This document shows positions 43,153 through 52,710 of a stretch of DNA of 64,000 nt, piece by piece. Below the pieces are notes generated by a model, which did not search any database, had not been told where the DNA came from, and saw only the letters and a program-made list of their open reading frames with translations. Position numbers and translations under genes: made by a program. Position 1 is the first letter of the stretch. Each line of letters begins with the position of its first letter. This stretch comes from Terriglobales bacterium (lineage in GTDB: Bacteria; Acidobacteriota; Terriglobia; Terriglobales; Acidobacteriaceae), in NCBI GenBank assembly GCA_035624455.1, contig DASPRM010000025.1, positions 1 through 64,000 on the forward strand, written 5' to 3'.

Positions 43153-43857
43153 ATGCAAAATGCGCAACCGTCGTGGGAACAGGGAGACATGGCTTTGAAC
43201 AGCGACCGGGAACTCGATCTGTCGCCGCCGGAAAGCCTATCGCAGCCTCTCTGGCGCTCCTTGCTGGTGAATGCGCGCGACCGATTTTTCCCGGAGAAAC
43301 TGTCCCCGATCGAACTGACCTCTCACCCTGCCGATATTGGCATGCTGCTCGGCGACTATCTGGCCTTGCCCTGGTATCGTACGGTGTTCACCAATCTCGG
43401 CGATGTGATCAGCCCTGAGACTGCAGCTCCGATGGAATTGCAGTCGAAGCCCATTGATGTGGGAGAGCTGATTGCCGATCAATTGAGTCACGGGTGGTGG
43501 TCATCGCTGCTGCGTAATCTTGCCGATACGGTCGCGCCTGAACGAACTCCGCCCTTGCACCTGACATCCACGCCGGTAAATCCGGGGATCACGTCGGGCA
43601 TGCTGTTGCTGCCGCGCTGGTCGTCGCTGATCAGTGCGCCGAAGATCTTCCTCCCCGACAAACCCAAACCTACATACACCGTCTCGCAGACGAATGTGCC
43701 GATAACACATCCGGTCCCTGCGGGGGTGCTAGGAACCATTTCCGCCGAAGAGAAGAAACTGAGGCGGTCGCTCCTGCGCTCGCGCCTTCGCCAGGGATTG
43801 CTGGTATCGGCAGCGGTTCTGGAGGCAGTCTACCTGCTGTGGTTTGGCCTGAAGTAA
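43153..43857 (+). CDS. Tail-anchored protein of four 41-residue repeats
   Basis: 234 residues. After a short start, a unit of about 41 residues repeats three times clearly and once in decayed form. It begins with an aromatic (P/W)W and S/T-L, then N/S-A/L-x-D, (F/I/V)-(F/S/A)-P-E, a proline and a beta-like E-L-x-S-x-P, and ends in a G-x-L-x-(D/G). The third is LLRNLADTVAPERTPPLHLT. One membrane helix at the C-terminus (about 215-232) follows basic residues, so the repeats face the cytoplasm. No signal peptide. The family is unknown to me. The start may be ATG 43153 or ATG 43189. It lies next to a cupin and a DUF4242 gene. Confidence 0.8.
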   Translation: MQNAQPSWEQGDMALNSDRELDLSPPESLSQPLWRSLLVNARDRFFPEKLSPIELTSHPADIGMLLGDYLALPWYRTVFTNLGDVISPETAAPMELQSKPIDVGELIADQLSHGWWSSLLRNLADTVAPERTPPLHLTSTPVNPGITSGMLLLPRWSSLISAPKIFLPDKPKPTYTVSQTNVPITHPVPAGVLGTISAEEKKLRRSLLRSRLRQGLLVSAAVLEAVYLLWFGLK

Positions 43858-43912
43858 GAAGCTAACGGCGATTCATCACTGAATCCACGAAATCTTGTTG
43901 CACGGAGGCTGG

Positions 43913-44191
43913 ATGCCGAAATTTCTGATCGAACGCGAATTGCCGGGAGCGGGTTCTCTTTCCGGTCCGGAGTTGGAAGCAATTTCCCAGAAGTCCTGCA
44001 CCGTGTTGCGCAACCTTGGGCCTCAAATTCAATGGCTTCACAGCTATGTAACGGACAACAAGATTTACTGCGTTTACATCGCGCCCAGCGAACAACTGAT
44101 TCGCGAGCACGCCAGCCAGGGAGGATTTCCGGCAAACCGTATCTCGGAAATCCGCAACGTCATCGATCCCACCACTGCCGAACCGCGCTGA
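43913..44191 (+). CDS. DUF4242 family small protein
   Basis: About 92 residues starting MPKFLIERELPGAGSLS at an ATG with GGAGG before it. The fold is a ferredoxin-like dimeric barrel of the DUF4242 group, of which one member (SCO4226 of Streptomyces) binds nickel. Conserved features include RELPGAG, SYVTDNKIYCVYIAPSEQLIREHA and the end GFPANRISEIR. The cysteine in IYCVYIA and the late histidine could be metal ligands, but that is not shown. It follows the repeat protein by 55 bases, so a shared transcript is likely. Confidence 0.85.
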   Translation: MPKFLIERELPGAGSLSGPELEAISQKSCTVLRNLGPQIQWLHSYVTDNKIYCVYIAPSEQLIREHASQGGFPANRISEIRNVIDPTTAEPR

Positions 44192-44566
44192 ACAGCGTCC
44201 GAGATCGGCCAGAAGCGGAATGGCAAGTCCGAAACTCCTTCTGCCGCCGGCCGAGCGCAGCCTCGGGAGCCCCCCGCGTGAGGGGAAGATCGGGCTACGC
44301 CCCGGTCAGTAGCCCGTTCGCCAATGCAATGTTTTGCCTAATAACTGCAAAAAAACACATCTTGAATCTCGTTCGCAAAAAGGGGTAGGCTCCCGTGCCA
44401 AATTGCGGGAATGCAGCGACCCTAGCTTTGCCGCTGCCTATGCAATCGTCGTTTCCTCTGAAGCTAGCCAACGCCTGACACCATGCACTTAACAACTGCA
44501 AACGAACGGTCCCTTCTGTGGTTGTGCGCTGCAAGATCCTGTGCTGCAAAATCCAAGGAGATGATT
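44192..44566. other. Untranslated gap before the large secreted protein
   Basis: No gene. A hairpin GGGCTAC/GTAGCCC at 44292-44315 and a stem GCAGCG/CGCTGC near 44412-44440 are possible leader structures of the gene at 44567. No known riboswitch was recognised. Confidence 0.5.
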
Positions 44567-47500
44567 ATGCACGCTGCTTCGCTGAACACGCGGTTCACTG
44601 TGGCGCTGATCGTAGGCGCCTTGTTGTTTTCCTCACCTGTATTCGCATCTGGTCCGGGAAAGACGGCGGCGGATCACGTATTGGCAAAGATGCAATTGGC
44701 ATCTAGCGACAAGTCGGTTCAGATGAGCTCCATGGGCAGGCTCGCCCACCTAGTGCAACAAGCCAGACAGAATCAGCCCAATGGCGGCGCGGGTATGAGC
44801 TTTCGCGTGACTGCCAATGGCAGCGTAATCCCCATTCTGGCTAACGGAACTGCCGGCGGCAAGCCCGACCTCTGCTTTGGCGGAGACGAGGACTGCAGCG
44901 ATACCGGCTTTTCGGATGGCCCGGGAGCAACGCAATCCGAGCTGAGCATCGCTCTAGATAAGACGGGACAGCACGTAGTAATCGGCTTCAACGATTTTCG
45001 TGGTTTCAGCCTGAACCCACTATCGGTCTCGGGATTCGCTTATTCCGACGATGGCGGCGCCACTTTCACCGACGGACAGCAGCTGCCTACAACTGGTACG
45101 ACTACCCATGGCCAGGTCTTTGGCGATCCCGACGTCAAGTATGTTCCCGGTGGCAACGGCTGCCAGTTCATTTACTCATCGATTTTCATAAATCCGGCGG
45201 GACAGGAGACCATGAGCATCCACCGCTCCACCGACTGCGGCCACAGCTGGGCAGGGCCGTTTGAGGTGACGGCTGCGACTACACCTGACACCCCTGGTGA
45301 TGCGGCGGACAAAGAATTCATTGCGGTTGATCCTGATACCGGCCGTGTAGGTATGAGCTGGTCGAATTTTGTAAATGGCGGCGCAGGAGGAGTGGAGATT
45401 CGCTTCACCTATTCCGATAACATCATGACCGCTACTCCCCCAACCTGGTCGGCAGGGGTTGTATTGAACAGCGGGTCGCCGGACTTCGACACCGGTTCCG
45501 AGCCACGATTTGCCGGCAATGGATCCAACAAAGTTTATGTAGCCTGGTCCGGTCAATCGACGTTCTACACCGCGCAAACCAAGGTGGCCGTGTCCAACGA
45601 CAACGGAGTCACTTTTGGCGCTCCGGTTCTGCTGGATCAAAGTCCCTTGCTGATTCCCACTTTCTTTATCGACTTTATTCTCGGTAACGATCGCGTGCAT
45701 CAGTTCCCATCGATTGCCGTGGACAATTCCTGGGGCCCGCATAGCGGGAACGTTTATGTGGTGTATGCGACGAACGCCGACCTCGATGGAGCCGATGTGG
45801 TGGTTCATCGCAGCACCGACGGTGGAGTTACCTGGAGTGAGCCGACAGTGTTGAGCTCACGTCCGGGCAACGATCGCGCGCAGTGGTTCCCCACGGTTTC
45901 TGTGGACAACCTCACCGGGCGAGTGAATGTGGTCTATGACGACCAGGGCGTCGCAGTTGACGGCGACCTGATGGAAATGACCTGGCTGCATTCAGACGAT
46001 GGTGGGAATAGCTGGTCCAAGCCCTCGCCGATCACGCCACGCCCGTTCCACGCGGGTTATGGAAACGACACCGGACAACCCAATCTGGGTGACTACAACG
46101 CTTCGGTTTCCCAGGATGGCTGGCTCTACACGGTGTTCACCACGGCGCCCAATCATGCTTTCTTTACCGACGGCGAACCCGGCAGCGCCAGCTTCCCGTA
46201 TCCCAGTGTTCTTGGAAACACGGTACCGGGGGGGACCGCAGCGGCGCCTGGTTTCGTGAAGACCGCGCATCCCGTGGCTTCCCTGCATCTCGGCCAGGTC
46301 AGCTTTGCGGAAAGCGGCGGGAATGGTCTGGTTGATGCGGGGGACGTAGTGGCTTACACCTTCCCGATTACGAACTACGTCACGAATCCGGCGACCTCGC
46401 CGGGCAACTACACCGGAGTGTTCGGAAAGCTCTCTACTTCTACCCCCGGAGTCTTTGTCTTCGGGCCCACCTCGCCCTATGGGACCGTGAAGCCTGGAGA
46501 CACTCGGTCGAACCTGCAAAACTATCTGGTTTACGTTATGCCTACGTTCGTGCCCGGAACGCCGATTGAGTTCGCTCTGGACATTTTCAGCGTGCAAGGC
46601 TCGACCAGGCTGCTGTACTCACAGCCGACTGGAACTCCTGTGCCTACAACCCTGTTGTCGGAAAACTTTGACGAGGTGGCTCCCGGAGCCATTCCTGCTG
46701 GTTGGGCAACGGCACATGGCGGCGGTGTAAATGTCGTTCCGTGGACCACCAACAAGACCTTCTGCGGCACCACCTCCAATGCCGCATTCCATCAGGATAA
46801 AATCGACGGTCCCACTCCGACTTCTAACCCAACCCGCTTCGAGCGCCTCTTCAGTCCCATCTTCGCCGTGCCGGCCAATTCGCAGTACGTCACCCTCGAT
46901 ATGGACGTCTGCTACGACACGGAAGACGATCCCCTGGAGAGCATCCTCGCCTACGACGGATTTACGCTTCGCATCACCGATCAAACTCCAGGTCACGTAC
47001 TGCGTTCGGTATTCCCCGAGGCATATGAGGAAGCCTTTACCACCGACAGCTTCAACTTCTTCCCCAAGCATTTCCCGCGCAGCGGCAATGGCAACTACTT
47101 CCAGGACATCTCTGCCTGGTCGGGCAGTTCGGGGGGGCGCCATTTCGACAATAATTTCGGCGGATTCCTGCACAATCCTCCGGTACCGCTTCATGTCCAC
47201 ATGAAACTGCCGGGCATGGCAGCCACTAACGCACAACTGAGATTCGAATACACCCAGGACGGCGGGGGCACTTGCCTCGATGTAGGCGGCGGCCCTGTCT
47301 GCGGAGTTCAGGTGGATAACATTGTTGTGCAGAGTGTGGTGACCAAGTCGGATGAGTTATCCCTTGTGGTGCTGCAGCGATCGGGGCCGCGGACGTGGGA
47401 TGGCAACGTGATCGCTCAGCCCATCGCGGGAGCGGGCGGAATCCCTGTCAGCCTGTCCAGCAACTCGCCGAACGTTACATTCTCGCAGACAAACCTTGTG

Positions 47501-47620
47501 ATTCCTGCGGGATCGCAAGTTTCACCGCACTTTACGGTCACTGTGAAATCGGGGGCGATCGGCAACGTGGTGATAACCGCGACCGGACCCTCGAACTCCA
47601 GATCGACGAAGCTGCAGTGA
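44567..47620 (+). CDS. Large secreted Asp-box (BNR) beta-propeller protein
   Basis: 1017 residues with a signal peptide (about 1-28). The first half carries several Asp-box repeats (AYSDDGGATF, HRSTDCGHSW, VSNDNGVTF, HRSTDGGVTW, LHSDDGGNSW), which form the turns of sialidase-like beta-propellers. The usual catalytic residues of sialidases cannot be picked out, so carbohydrate binding or hydrolysis is only an inference. The second half has two beta-sandwich regions, one of them starting near residue 690 with SENFDEVAPGAIPAGW, and ends with a beta domain of cell-surface adhesin type. AAGGAG six bases before the ATG at 44567 sets the start. It has its own terminator and probably works at the cell surface. 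Confidence 0.85.
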   Translation: MHAASLNTRFTVALIVGALLFSSPVFASGPGKTAADHVLAKMQLASSDKSVQMSSMGRLAHLVQQARQNQPNGGAGMSFRVTANGSVIPILANGTAGGKPDLCFGGDEDCSDTGFSDGPGATQSELSIALDKTGQHVVIGFNDFRGFSLNPLSVSGFAYSDDGGATFTDGQQLPTTGTTTHGQVFGDPDVKYVPGGNGCQFIYSSIFINPAGQETMSIHRSTDCGHSWAGPFEVTAATTPDTPGDAADKEFIAVDPDTGRVGMSWSNFVNGGAGGVEIRFTYSDNIMTATPPTWSAGVVLNSGSPDFDTGSEPRFAGNGSNKVYVAWSGQSTFYTAQTKVAVSNDNGVTFGAPVLLDQSPLLIPTFFIDFILGNDRVHQFPSIAVDNSWGPHSGNVYVVYATNADLDGADVVVHRSTDGGVTWSEPTVLSSRPGNDRAQWFPTVSVDNLTGRVNVVYDDQGVAVDGDLMEMTWLHSDDGGNSWSKPSPITPRPFHAGYGNDTGQPNLGDYNASVSQDGWLYTVFTTAPNHAFFTDGEPGSASFPYPSVLGNTVPGGTAAAPGFVKTAHPVASLHLGQVSFAESGGNGLVDAGDVVAYTFPITNYVTNPATSPGNYTGVFGKLSTSTPGVFVFGPTSPYGTVKPGDTRSNLQNYLVYVMPTFVPGTPIEFALDIFSVQGSTRLLYSQPTGTPVPTTLLSENFDEVAPGAIPAGWATAHGGGVNVVPWTTNKTFCGTTSNAAFHQDKIDGPTPTSNPTRFERLFSPIFAVPANSQYVTLDMDVCYDTEDDPLESILAYDGFTLRITDQTPGHVLRSVFPEAYEEAFTTDSFNFFPKHFPRSGNGNYFQDISAWSGSSGGRHFDNNFGGFLHNPPVPLHVHMKLPGMAATNAQLRFEYTQDGGGTCLDVGGGPVCGVQVDNIVVQSVVTKSDELSLVVLQRSGPRTWDGNVIAQPIAGAGGIPVSLSSNSPNVTFSQTNLVIPAGSQVSPHFTVTVKSGAIGNVVITATGPSNSRSTKLQ

Positions 47621-47643
47621 GTGGCAAGAAAACACGGAATAGC

Positions 47644-47679
47644 ATCAGCCGGGTCGCAAAGGCCCGGCTGATTTTTTGT
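47644..47679 (+). terminator. Intrinsic terminator of the Asp-box protein
   Basis: Stem ATCAGCCGGG/CCCGGCTGAT (47644-47653 and 47663-47672) with a nine-base loop and TTTTTTG. Confidence 0.92.
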
Positions 47680-48081
47680 TTATTGGCGATGCAAGCTTGG
47701 AATCGGGCGAGCGGTGCCCGGAATCGGTTCCCCATCCTTCGTCAGCACATGCATCTTCGTTTCTTCGGTACGAATACAGATCTCCTCACCGGAACTGAGG
47801 TTGAGACTCTGCGATGGCGAACCCGGAGGGATTCGCAGTCCGTATCTCTGATTGCCGATGGCAAAGATAATCGAGCGCGAGAGTGTAGCTGGGTTGGGTT
47901 TGGCTGATTGTCCCGGCGGCTGGGGCCTGGAGGTGGCGCCTGCCCCTTGAGAAGAAAGATCTTCGTCGATGATCTTTATGACCTTACCGGTCTGATCACC
48001 GGGTCCGCACGCGCCAGAGAGCCGGGCGGAGAAAATTGTAAGTACAATCAAAGCCCAGACACAGCCCTTCTTTGGAAACAT
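47680..48081 (-). CDS. Small secreted protein, possible lipoprotein
   Basis: 133 residues. Signal sequence of about 24 residues ending in SGAC, so it could be a lipoprotein, though the position before the cysteine is not ideal. A short Ser/Pro-rich linker leads to a compact beta domain with SIIFAIGNQRYGLRIPPGS and LSSGEEICIRTEETKMHVL. No family recognised. AAGGAG seven bases before the ATG supports the start. The stop lies at the terminator of the convergent Asp-box gene, and no partner is on the same strand. Confidence 0.75.
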   Translation of the reverse strand: MFPKKGCVWALIVLTIFSARLSGACGPGDQTGKVIKIIDEDLSSQGAGATSRPQPPGQSAKPNPATLSRSIIFAIGNQRYGLRIPPGSPSQSLNLSSGEEICIRTEETKMHVLTKDGEPIPGTARPIPSLHRQ

Positions 48082-48294
48082 TCTGAGACTCCTTGATTAG
48101 AACGAGTCCAGCGTAATTCCTTGCGTCGCTGCCCGTACGTAGTCGACTACACCTAACAAGCTGGTAAGACACCACTCATCTCGTCACCAACATTTCCCCC
48201 CTGGTTATCCGGCCCGCAGGTACGGGTTATACGATGCCGGATGGGCGAATTAGGTGCTAGACTCACGCTACCGTGCAAGCAGACAGGGGTGAGG

Positions 48295-50475
48295 ATGCCG
48301 GAGGTTAGTCAATCCCGCGTCATCCGCTTCGGACAGTTCGAGCTGGACGCGCAAGCGGGTGAGCTGCGCAAGAACGGAGTCCGCCTCAGATTGCAGCAGC
48401 AACCGTTTCAGGTGCTGGCAGAACTTCTGGCGAATGCCGGCAGAATCGTCACCCGGGAAGAGCTGCAACGGAAGCTGTGGCCGGCCGATACCTTCGTTGA
48501 CTTCGATGTGGGCCTAAACACCGCCATCCGCAAGATTCGCCAGACGCTGGACGACGACGCCGACCGTCCCCGCTACATCGAGACGGTGGCTAAGCGCGGG
48601 TATCGGTTCATAGCTCCTGTATCCCCGGTCAATGGCTCGACACCCATCATTGCGGCTGCCAGTTCGGTCCCGCTGTCAACAGATACGACGGCTGCGATTG
48701 AGCCGGCATCTCCGCCGCCTCGTTCTCATTTCCGCTGGCTTGCGGTGGCATTGATCGGGGCTGTAGTGGGGGCGGGCGGCACGTTGGCAATTTGGAAATA
48801 CATTTCCCGGTCTCCGGAACTCCGAGAACGCCGGTTGACGGCAAACTCGGGCGAGGCCGCCCTGAAAGCTGCCGCGATTTCGCCCGACGGCAAGCTGCTG
48901 GCTTATGCGGACGCGACCGGAATGTATTTGCGGCACGCCGACACTGGCGAGATTCGATCCTTGCCGCTGCCTGCGGGATTCGATCTCGGTTCGGTCAGCT
49001 GGTTCCCCGACAACAGTCACCTGGCCATTACAGGCGTAGCAGTGCCAGGAGCCAAGCCGAGCCTCTGGCAAATGTCCAGCATGAATGGGGGCCTCAAATG
49101 GCTTATCGATGGCGGGCAGAGCGCGGTCGTCTCACCAGACGGAACGGCTATTGCTTTCGTGATGGATGATGCAGAGAAGAAAGATAGCCGACGTAGAGAG
49201 ATCTGGATCATGCAATCGGCTGGAACTGATGCACGCAGAATTGTCCAGGCTGCAGGGGATGATTGGTTCGGCCCCATCGTCTGGTCTCCGGACGGGCAGT
49301 ACGTTGCGTATCTGAGAGTACGGGAGGGTCCGGGCTATTCAGCTCAGAGTTCCATAGAAACGGTTGCGGTAGCTGATGGCCACCCTCGAGTTCTCCTCTC
49401 TAGCTCACTCATGAGGGAAGGTCTCTCCTGGTCCCCAGATGGCCGCATTTTGTATTCCACTGCGAAGGAGGAAGCACCCAACGCTGAGGACTCCGTTATA
49501 TGGTCGGTTGTGGTGGATCCGGTTAGCGGGAAAGCTAAGAGCGAGCCTGTGCGAATCGCTAGACAAGCCGGCTGGATTTCAAAGTTGAGCATCACGGCCG
49601 ACGGGAAGCGCCTTGCCGTTCTGAGAAACAACACGTTGCCCCAAGTTTTTGTTGCGGAGTACGAAGCAGGCACCAGGCGTTTGAAGGTGCCTCGCCGGCT
49701 CACTCTTGACGACAGCGTGAATTGTCCCTTCGCCTGGACGCCCGACAGCAAGGCAGTGTTTTTTCTTTCCACCCGCAACGGTATGCAGAGCATCTTCAAG
49801 CAGGCGATTAATCAGCCCACGGCAGAATTGTTCGCCGGCGGACGAGACCAGCACTTCGGTCCAAGACTGAGTCCCGATGGATCGGAGATTTTCTACCTGG
49901 TAGCATCCGGAACCGACTCTAACTCGCCGGTGATGGCGATGCGCATGCCTGTGGGTGGGGGGCCATCTCGGTTGCTGTTTAAGGAGCCCGGTATCGTCGA
50001 CCTTCAATGCGCTCGGGCCCCGTCGCGCTTGTGTCTCGCTCTCGCGATTAGGTCAGGAGAGACGTTCTATTACCCCTTCGATCCAGCCACGGGCAGGGGG
50101 AAGGAATTTCACGCCCCTTTAGCAGACGGTTGGGGCCTGTCTCCCGACGGCTCACAAATTGCGTTCGTCGAATTCAACGGAAAAGAGGACCGGATTCGAC
50201 TTTTCTCTCCGCCGACCAATGAATGGCGCGATGTTCCGGTGAACGGCTGGAGCGGATTCAAGAGCCTCGATTGGTCGCCAGATGGTAAGACCATGATTGT
50301 TGCCGCTTCCAAATCCAGGGACACATCCGCTCTGCTGGAAATCGACACCGAGGGTAACGCCCGGGAATTGCTGGAGGGCCAGATAGAGTGGGCTATTCCT
50401 TCTCCGGACGGCCGCTATCTTGCCGTGAATGAGCTGGTCGGCACGAACAACGTCTGGCTGCTGGAAAATTTCTAG
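48295..50475 (+). CDS. Winged-helix and PD40 beta-propeller membrane protein
   Basis: About 726 residues. A winged HTH of the OmpR/PhoB C-terminal type (about 5-105, with FGQFELDAQAGELRKNG and RKLWPADTFVDFDVGLNTAI) is followed by a membrane helix (about 143-165). The outside has a six- or seven-bladed PD40/TolB-like propeller with SPDG-type turns repeated through the chain. A receiver is missing. Proteins with this plan are abundant in Acidobacteriota and resemble ToxR/CadC: they bind DNA directly from the membrane. GGGGTGAGG sits just before ATG 48295. The signal and targets are unknown. Confidence 0.9.
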   Translation: MPEVSQSRVIRFGQFELDAQAGELRKNGVRLRLQQQPFQVLAELLANAGRIVTREELQRKLWPADTFVDFDVGLNTAIRKIRQTLDDDADRPRYIETVAKRGYRFIAPVSPVNGSTPIIAAASSVPLSTDTTAAIEPASPPPRSHFRWLAVALIGAVVGAGGTLAIWKYISRSPELRERRLTANSGEAALKAAAISPDGKLLAYADATGMYLRHADTGEIRSLPLPAGFDLGSVSWFPDNSHLAITGVAVPGAKPSLWQMSSMNGGLKWLIDGGQSAVVSPDGTAIAFVMDDAEKKDSRRREIWIMQSAGTDARRIVQAAGDDWFGPIVWSPDGQYVAYLRVREGPGYSAQSSIETVAVADGHPRVLLSSSLMREGLSWSPDGRILYSTAKEEAPNAEDSVIWSVVVDPVSGKAKSEPVRIARQAGWISKLSITADGKRLAVLRNNTLPQVFVAEYEAGTRRLKVPRRLTLDDSVNCPFAWTPDSKAVFFLSTRNGMQSIFKQAINQPTAELFAGGRDQHFGPRLSPDGSEIFYLVASGTDSNSPVMAMRMPVGGGPSRLLFKEPGIVDLQCARAPSRLCLALAIRSGETFYYPFDPATGRGKEFHAPLADGWGLSPDGSQIAFVEFNGKEDRIRLFSPPTNEWRDVPVNGWSGFKSLDWSPDGKTMIVAASKSRDTSALLEIDTEGNARELLEGQIEWAIPSPDGRYLAVNELVGTNNVWLLENF

Positions 50476-50491
50476 CGGACTGATCCGAAAC

Positions 50492-51859
50492 CTATTTTCC
50501 AATGCAGAAGGTCCCGAATATCAAGTTCAGGATGTCATCCGCAGTTGTCGCTCCCGTGATTTCATCGAGGCTCTGCAATGCGTTATGCAGATCCAGGAGA
50601 ATCATTTCGTGAGGCACGAGGTTCTCGGTAGAAACTTTCGCCGCATCCAGTGCTTTGACTGCGCCTTCGACCAGCGATGCTTGACGCAGGTTGGTAAGAA
50701 AGGCGGTTTCTGTCTGCGCGCCATTCTCGCCCCCAATCTCGCGCAAGATTTCTTCCCGCAACTCGGCGATGCCCACTCCCGTCAGCGCTGACGTCCGCAC
50801 GTGCTTGATTCCATTCATGGCGATGGTTGGATCGGCGGACGCAAGGGCAAGGTCTGCCTTGTTCTCCACCAAAATTGCGCGGCGTTCTGTGATTTGTTGC
50901 AACAGCTCGCGATCTTCCGCCTGCTCATGGGGCTGGGATGCATCTACCACCACCAGCACCATATCTGCGTCGGCGAGCACTTCCATCGACTTGCGAACGC
51001 CAATGGCTTCGGCTTCGTCCAGGGCGTTGCGAATGCCGGCAGTATCCACCAGCTTCACCGGAATTCCGCCGATCGCCACGGTTTCGCTCACCAGATCGCG
51101 GGTGGTGCCGGGCGTGGCGGTAACGATGGCGCGCTCGCGCTCTACCAGTCGGTTGAACAGACTTGATTTTCCGACATTGGGGCGACCCACGATCGCCAGC
51201 ATCAGTCCCTCATGCACCAGCTTCCCGTAGGCAAATGACTTCAGCATTGCCGCCAGCTGCTCGCGTACTTCCGCGATTCGGCTAAGGATGATGTTGGAGG
51301 CCAGCACCGGAACATCGTCGTCGGCGAAATCGATTCCGGCTTCCATGAGCGTGATCAGCTCTACCAGTTCTTGCTTCACTGGTTGCAGCCGCCGTGACAC
51401 CGCACCTTCCAGTTGCTGAGCTGCCACTCTTGCCTGGTAGAGAGTCTGCGAGTCGATGAGATCGCGCACTGCTTCCGCCTGCGTGAGATCAATGCGCCCA
51501 TTCAGGAAGGCACGCATGGTGAATTCGCCAGGCTCTGCTAGTCGCGCGCCTGCTGACATTGCCAGCTCCACGATATGGCGAAGGACTACGGGGGAACCGT
51601 GCGCGGAGATTTCCACCAGCTCGTCAGTCGTATAAGAATGCGGCTTCTGAAAGTACGTGACCACCACTTCGTCGATGCGCTCGCCACTGGCGGGCTCGAT
51701 CAGCTCGCCAAAAATTGCATGTGCGGGCTGCAAGTCGCGTCGCAATCGCAGCAACGGGATCGCGATCTTTACGGCTTCAGGTCCCGACAGGCGCACTACA
51801 CCGATCCCACTCCGTCCAGAAGGCGTGGAGATAGCGACGATGGTGTCGTCGAGATTCAC
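50492..51859 (-). CDS. mnmE: tRNA modification GTPase MnmE
   Basis: 455 residues. The N-terminal folate-binding domain (to about 120) starts with DTIVAISTPSGRSGIGVVRL. A helical domain surrounds the GTPase domain with GRPNVGKSSLFN, DTAGI and NKAD-type motifs. The C-terminus ends in the invariant CIGK. With MnmG, MnmE makes the carboxymethylaminomethyl group at tRNA wobble uridine. In many bacteria it follows rpmH-rnpA-yidC-jag; here jag lies 2.3 kb upstream on the same strand with two genes between. The neighbour at 48295 is convergent. Identification is firm. Confidence 0.97.
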   Translation of the reverse strand: MNLDDTIVAISTPSGRSGIGVVRLSGPEAVKIAIPLLRLRRDLQPAHAIFGELIEPASGERIDEVVVTYFQKPHSYTTDELVEISAHGSPVVLRHIVELAMSAGARLAEPGEFTMRAFLNGRIDLTQAEAVRDLIDSQTLYQARVAAQQLEGAVSRRLQPVKQELVELITLMEAGIDFADDDVPVLASNIILSRIAEVREQLAAMLKSFAYGKLVHEGLMLAIVGRPNVGKSSLFNRLVERERAIVTATPGTTRDLVSETVAIGGIPVKLVDTAGIRNALDEAEAIGVRKSMEVLADADMVLVVVDASQPHEQAEDRELLQQITERRAILVENKADLALASADPTIAMNGIKHVRTSALTGVGIAELREEILREIGGENGAQTETAFLTNLRQASLVEGAVKALDAAKVSTENLVPHEMILLDLHNALQSLDEITGATTADDILNLIFGTFCIGK

Positions 51860-51910
51860 AGGGTGATTGTAGCGGGTTGCAAGCGAGAGCAGGGTCGATC
51901 ATCGCGCAGC

Positions 51911-51975
51911 TGTCATTTTGAGCGAGGCCCAAGCTCACCGGCGCGGGCCCGAGTCGAAAGACCTGTTGGTTTGAG
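51911..51975. repeat. Dispersed intergenic repeat after mnmE
   Basis: TGTCATTTTGAGCGAGGCCC to GTCGAAAGACCTGTTGG, a relative of the copy at 24589-24648. It fills the gap between mnmE and the LuxR-type gene. Confidence 0.6.
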
Positions 51976-51989
51976 CTTTCAACACAGGA

Positions 51990-52703
51990 CTACACGATAA
52001 CCAGGCCTCTTCGTATTCCCGCCATCGCTGCTTCGGTGCGGCTTCCGGCGCCCAATTTCGCCATGATCGCACTGACATGAAATTTCACGGTGTGTTCGGA
52101 GAGTTTCAGACGATCGGCAATCTCCTTGTTCAACAAACCCTCAGCAATCAACGCGAGCACTTCCCGCTCCCGCGGTGTAAGCGCCTCGATTTCGAGATCA
52201 GGCAATTGATCGTCTGGACTCAGTTCGGGATCAGCAAGCGAGAGTGCCTCACTCAGATCGGCGCTAACCACCAGTAATCCGGCATGCACTGCATGCACCG
52301 CGGCTGCTAACTCTTCGCCGCGGAAGCCAAGCGTCAGCACAGCTCGGGCTCTCGCTACTAGTGCGCGGGAGGCAAACGCAGTGTTCGGCTGATCCAGAAT
52401 TACAATGGTCGGCACAAGCTCGGCTGTGCCATGCAGCCGGCTCCCCAACCCGCCGTTGGAAAGGCTGGCGTCGAAGATCAGGACATCTGCTGCGGAATCC
52501 TCGGCCCGCTGCCGCAGATTGACGAGTGTCACCGGCGGCAGCACATCAAATTCCGGAGCCGATCGCAGCATCGCCGCCAAACCTTCAGCACTGAGCGGCG
52601 ATGCCGACGCGATCAGCACGCGCAGTTGCTCTGGCGCTGCCGAGGGCTTTCCCTTGGCGGGGCGAATCCTGGGCTTACGGGATTGCCGCCTCTGCTTCCG
52701 CAT
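51990..52703 (-). CDS. LuxR-family response regulator with a degenerate receiver
   Basis: 237 residues. A receiver-like domain (about 27-145) has D78 in VLIFDASLS in the phosphorylation place, but the acidic pair that binds magnesium is replaced by Ala/Ser (LIASASPL). Phosphorylation is therefore doubtful. A LuxR/NarL HTH follows (about 168-225: LTPREREVLALIAEGLLNKEIADRLKLSEH and so on). The start at 52703 follows seven bases after the stop of the HtrA-like gene, so the two are translated together. The coupling suggests that the HtrA-like protein influences this regulator. The target genes are unknown. Confidence 0.85.
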   Translation of the reverse strand: MRKQRRQSRKPRIRPAKGKPSAAPEQLRVLIASASPLSAEGLAAMLRSAPEFDVLPPVTLVNLRQRAEDSAADVLIFDASLSNGGLGSRLHGTAELVPTIVILDQPNTAFASRALVARARAVLTLGFRGEELAAAVHAVHAGLLVVSADLSEALSLADPELSPDDQLPDLEIEALTPREREVLALIAEGLLNKEIADRLKLSEHTVKFHVSAIMAKLGAGSRTEAAMAGIRRGLVIV

Positions 52704-52710
52704 TCCGCGG

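Noticed and set aside
44330-44450. c-di-GMP-like riboswitch before the Asp-box protein
   Set aside because: The GGGACGCAAAGCC core and tetraloop receptor could not be found on either strand.
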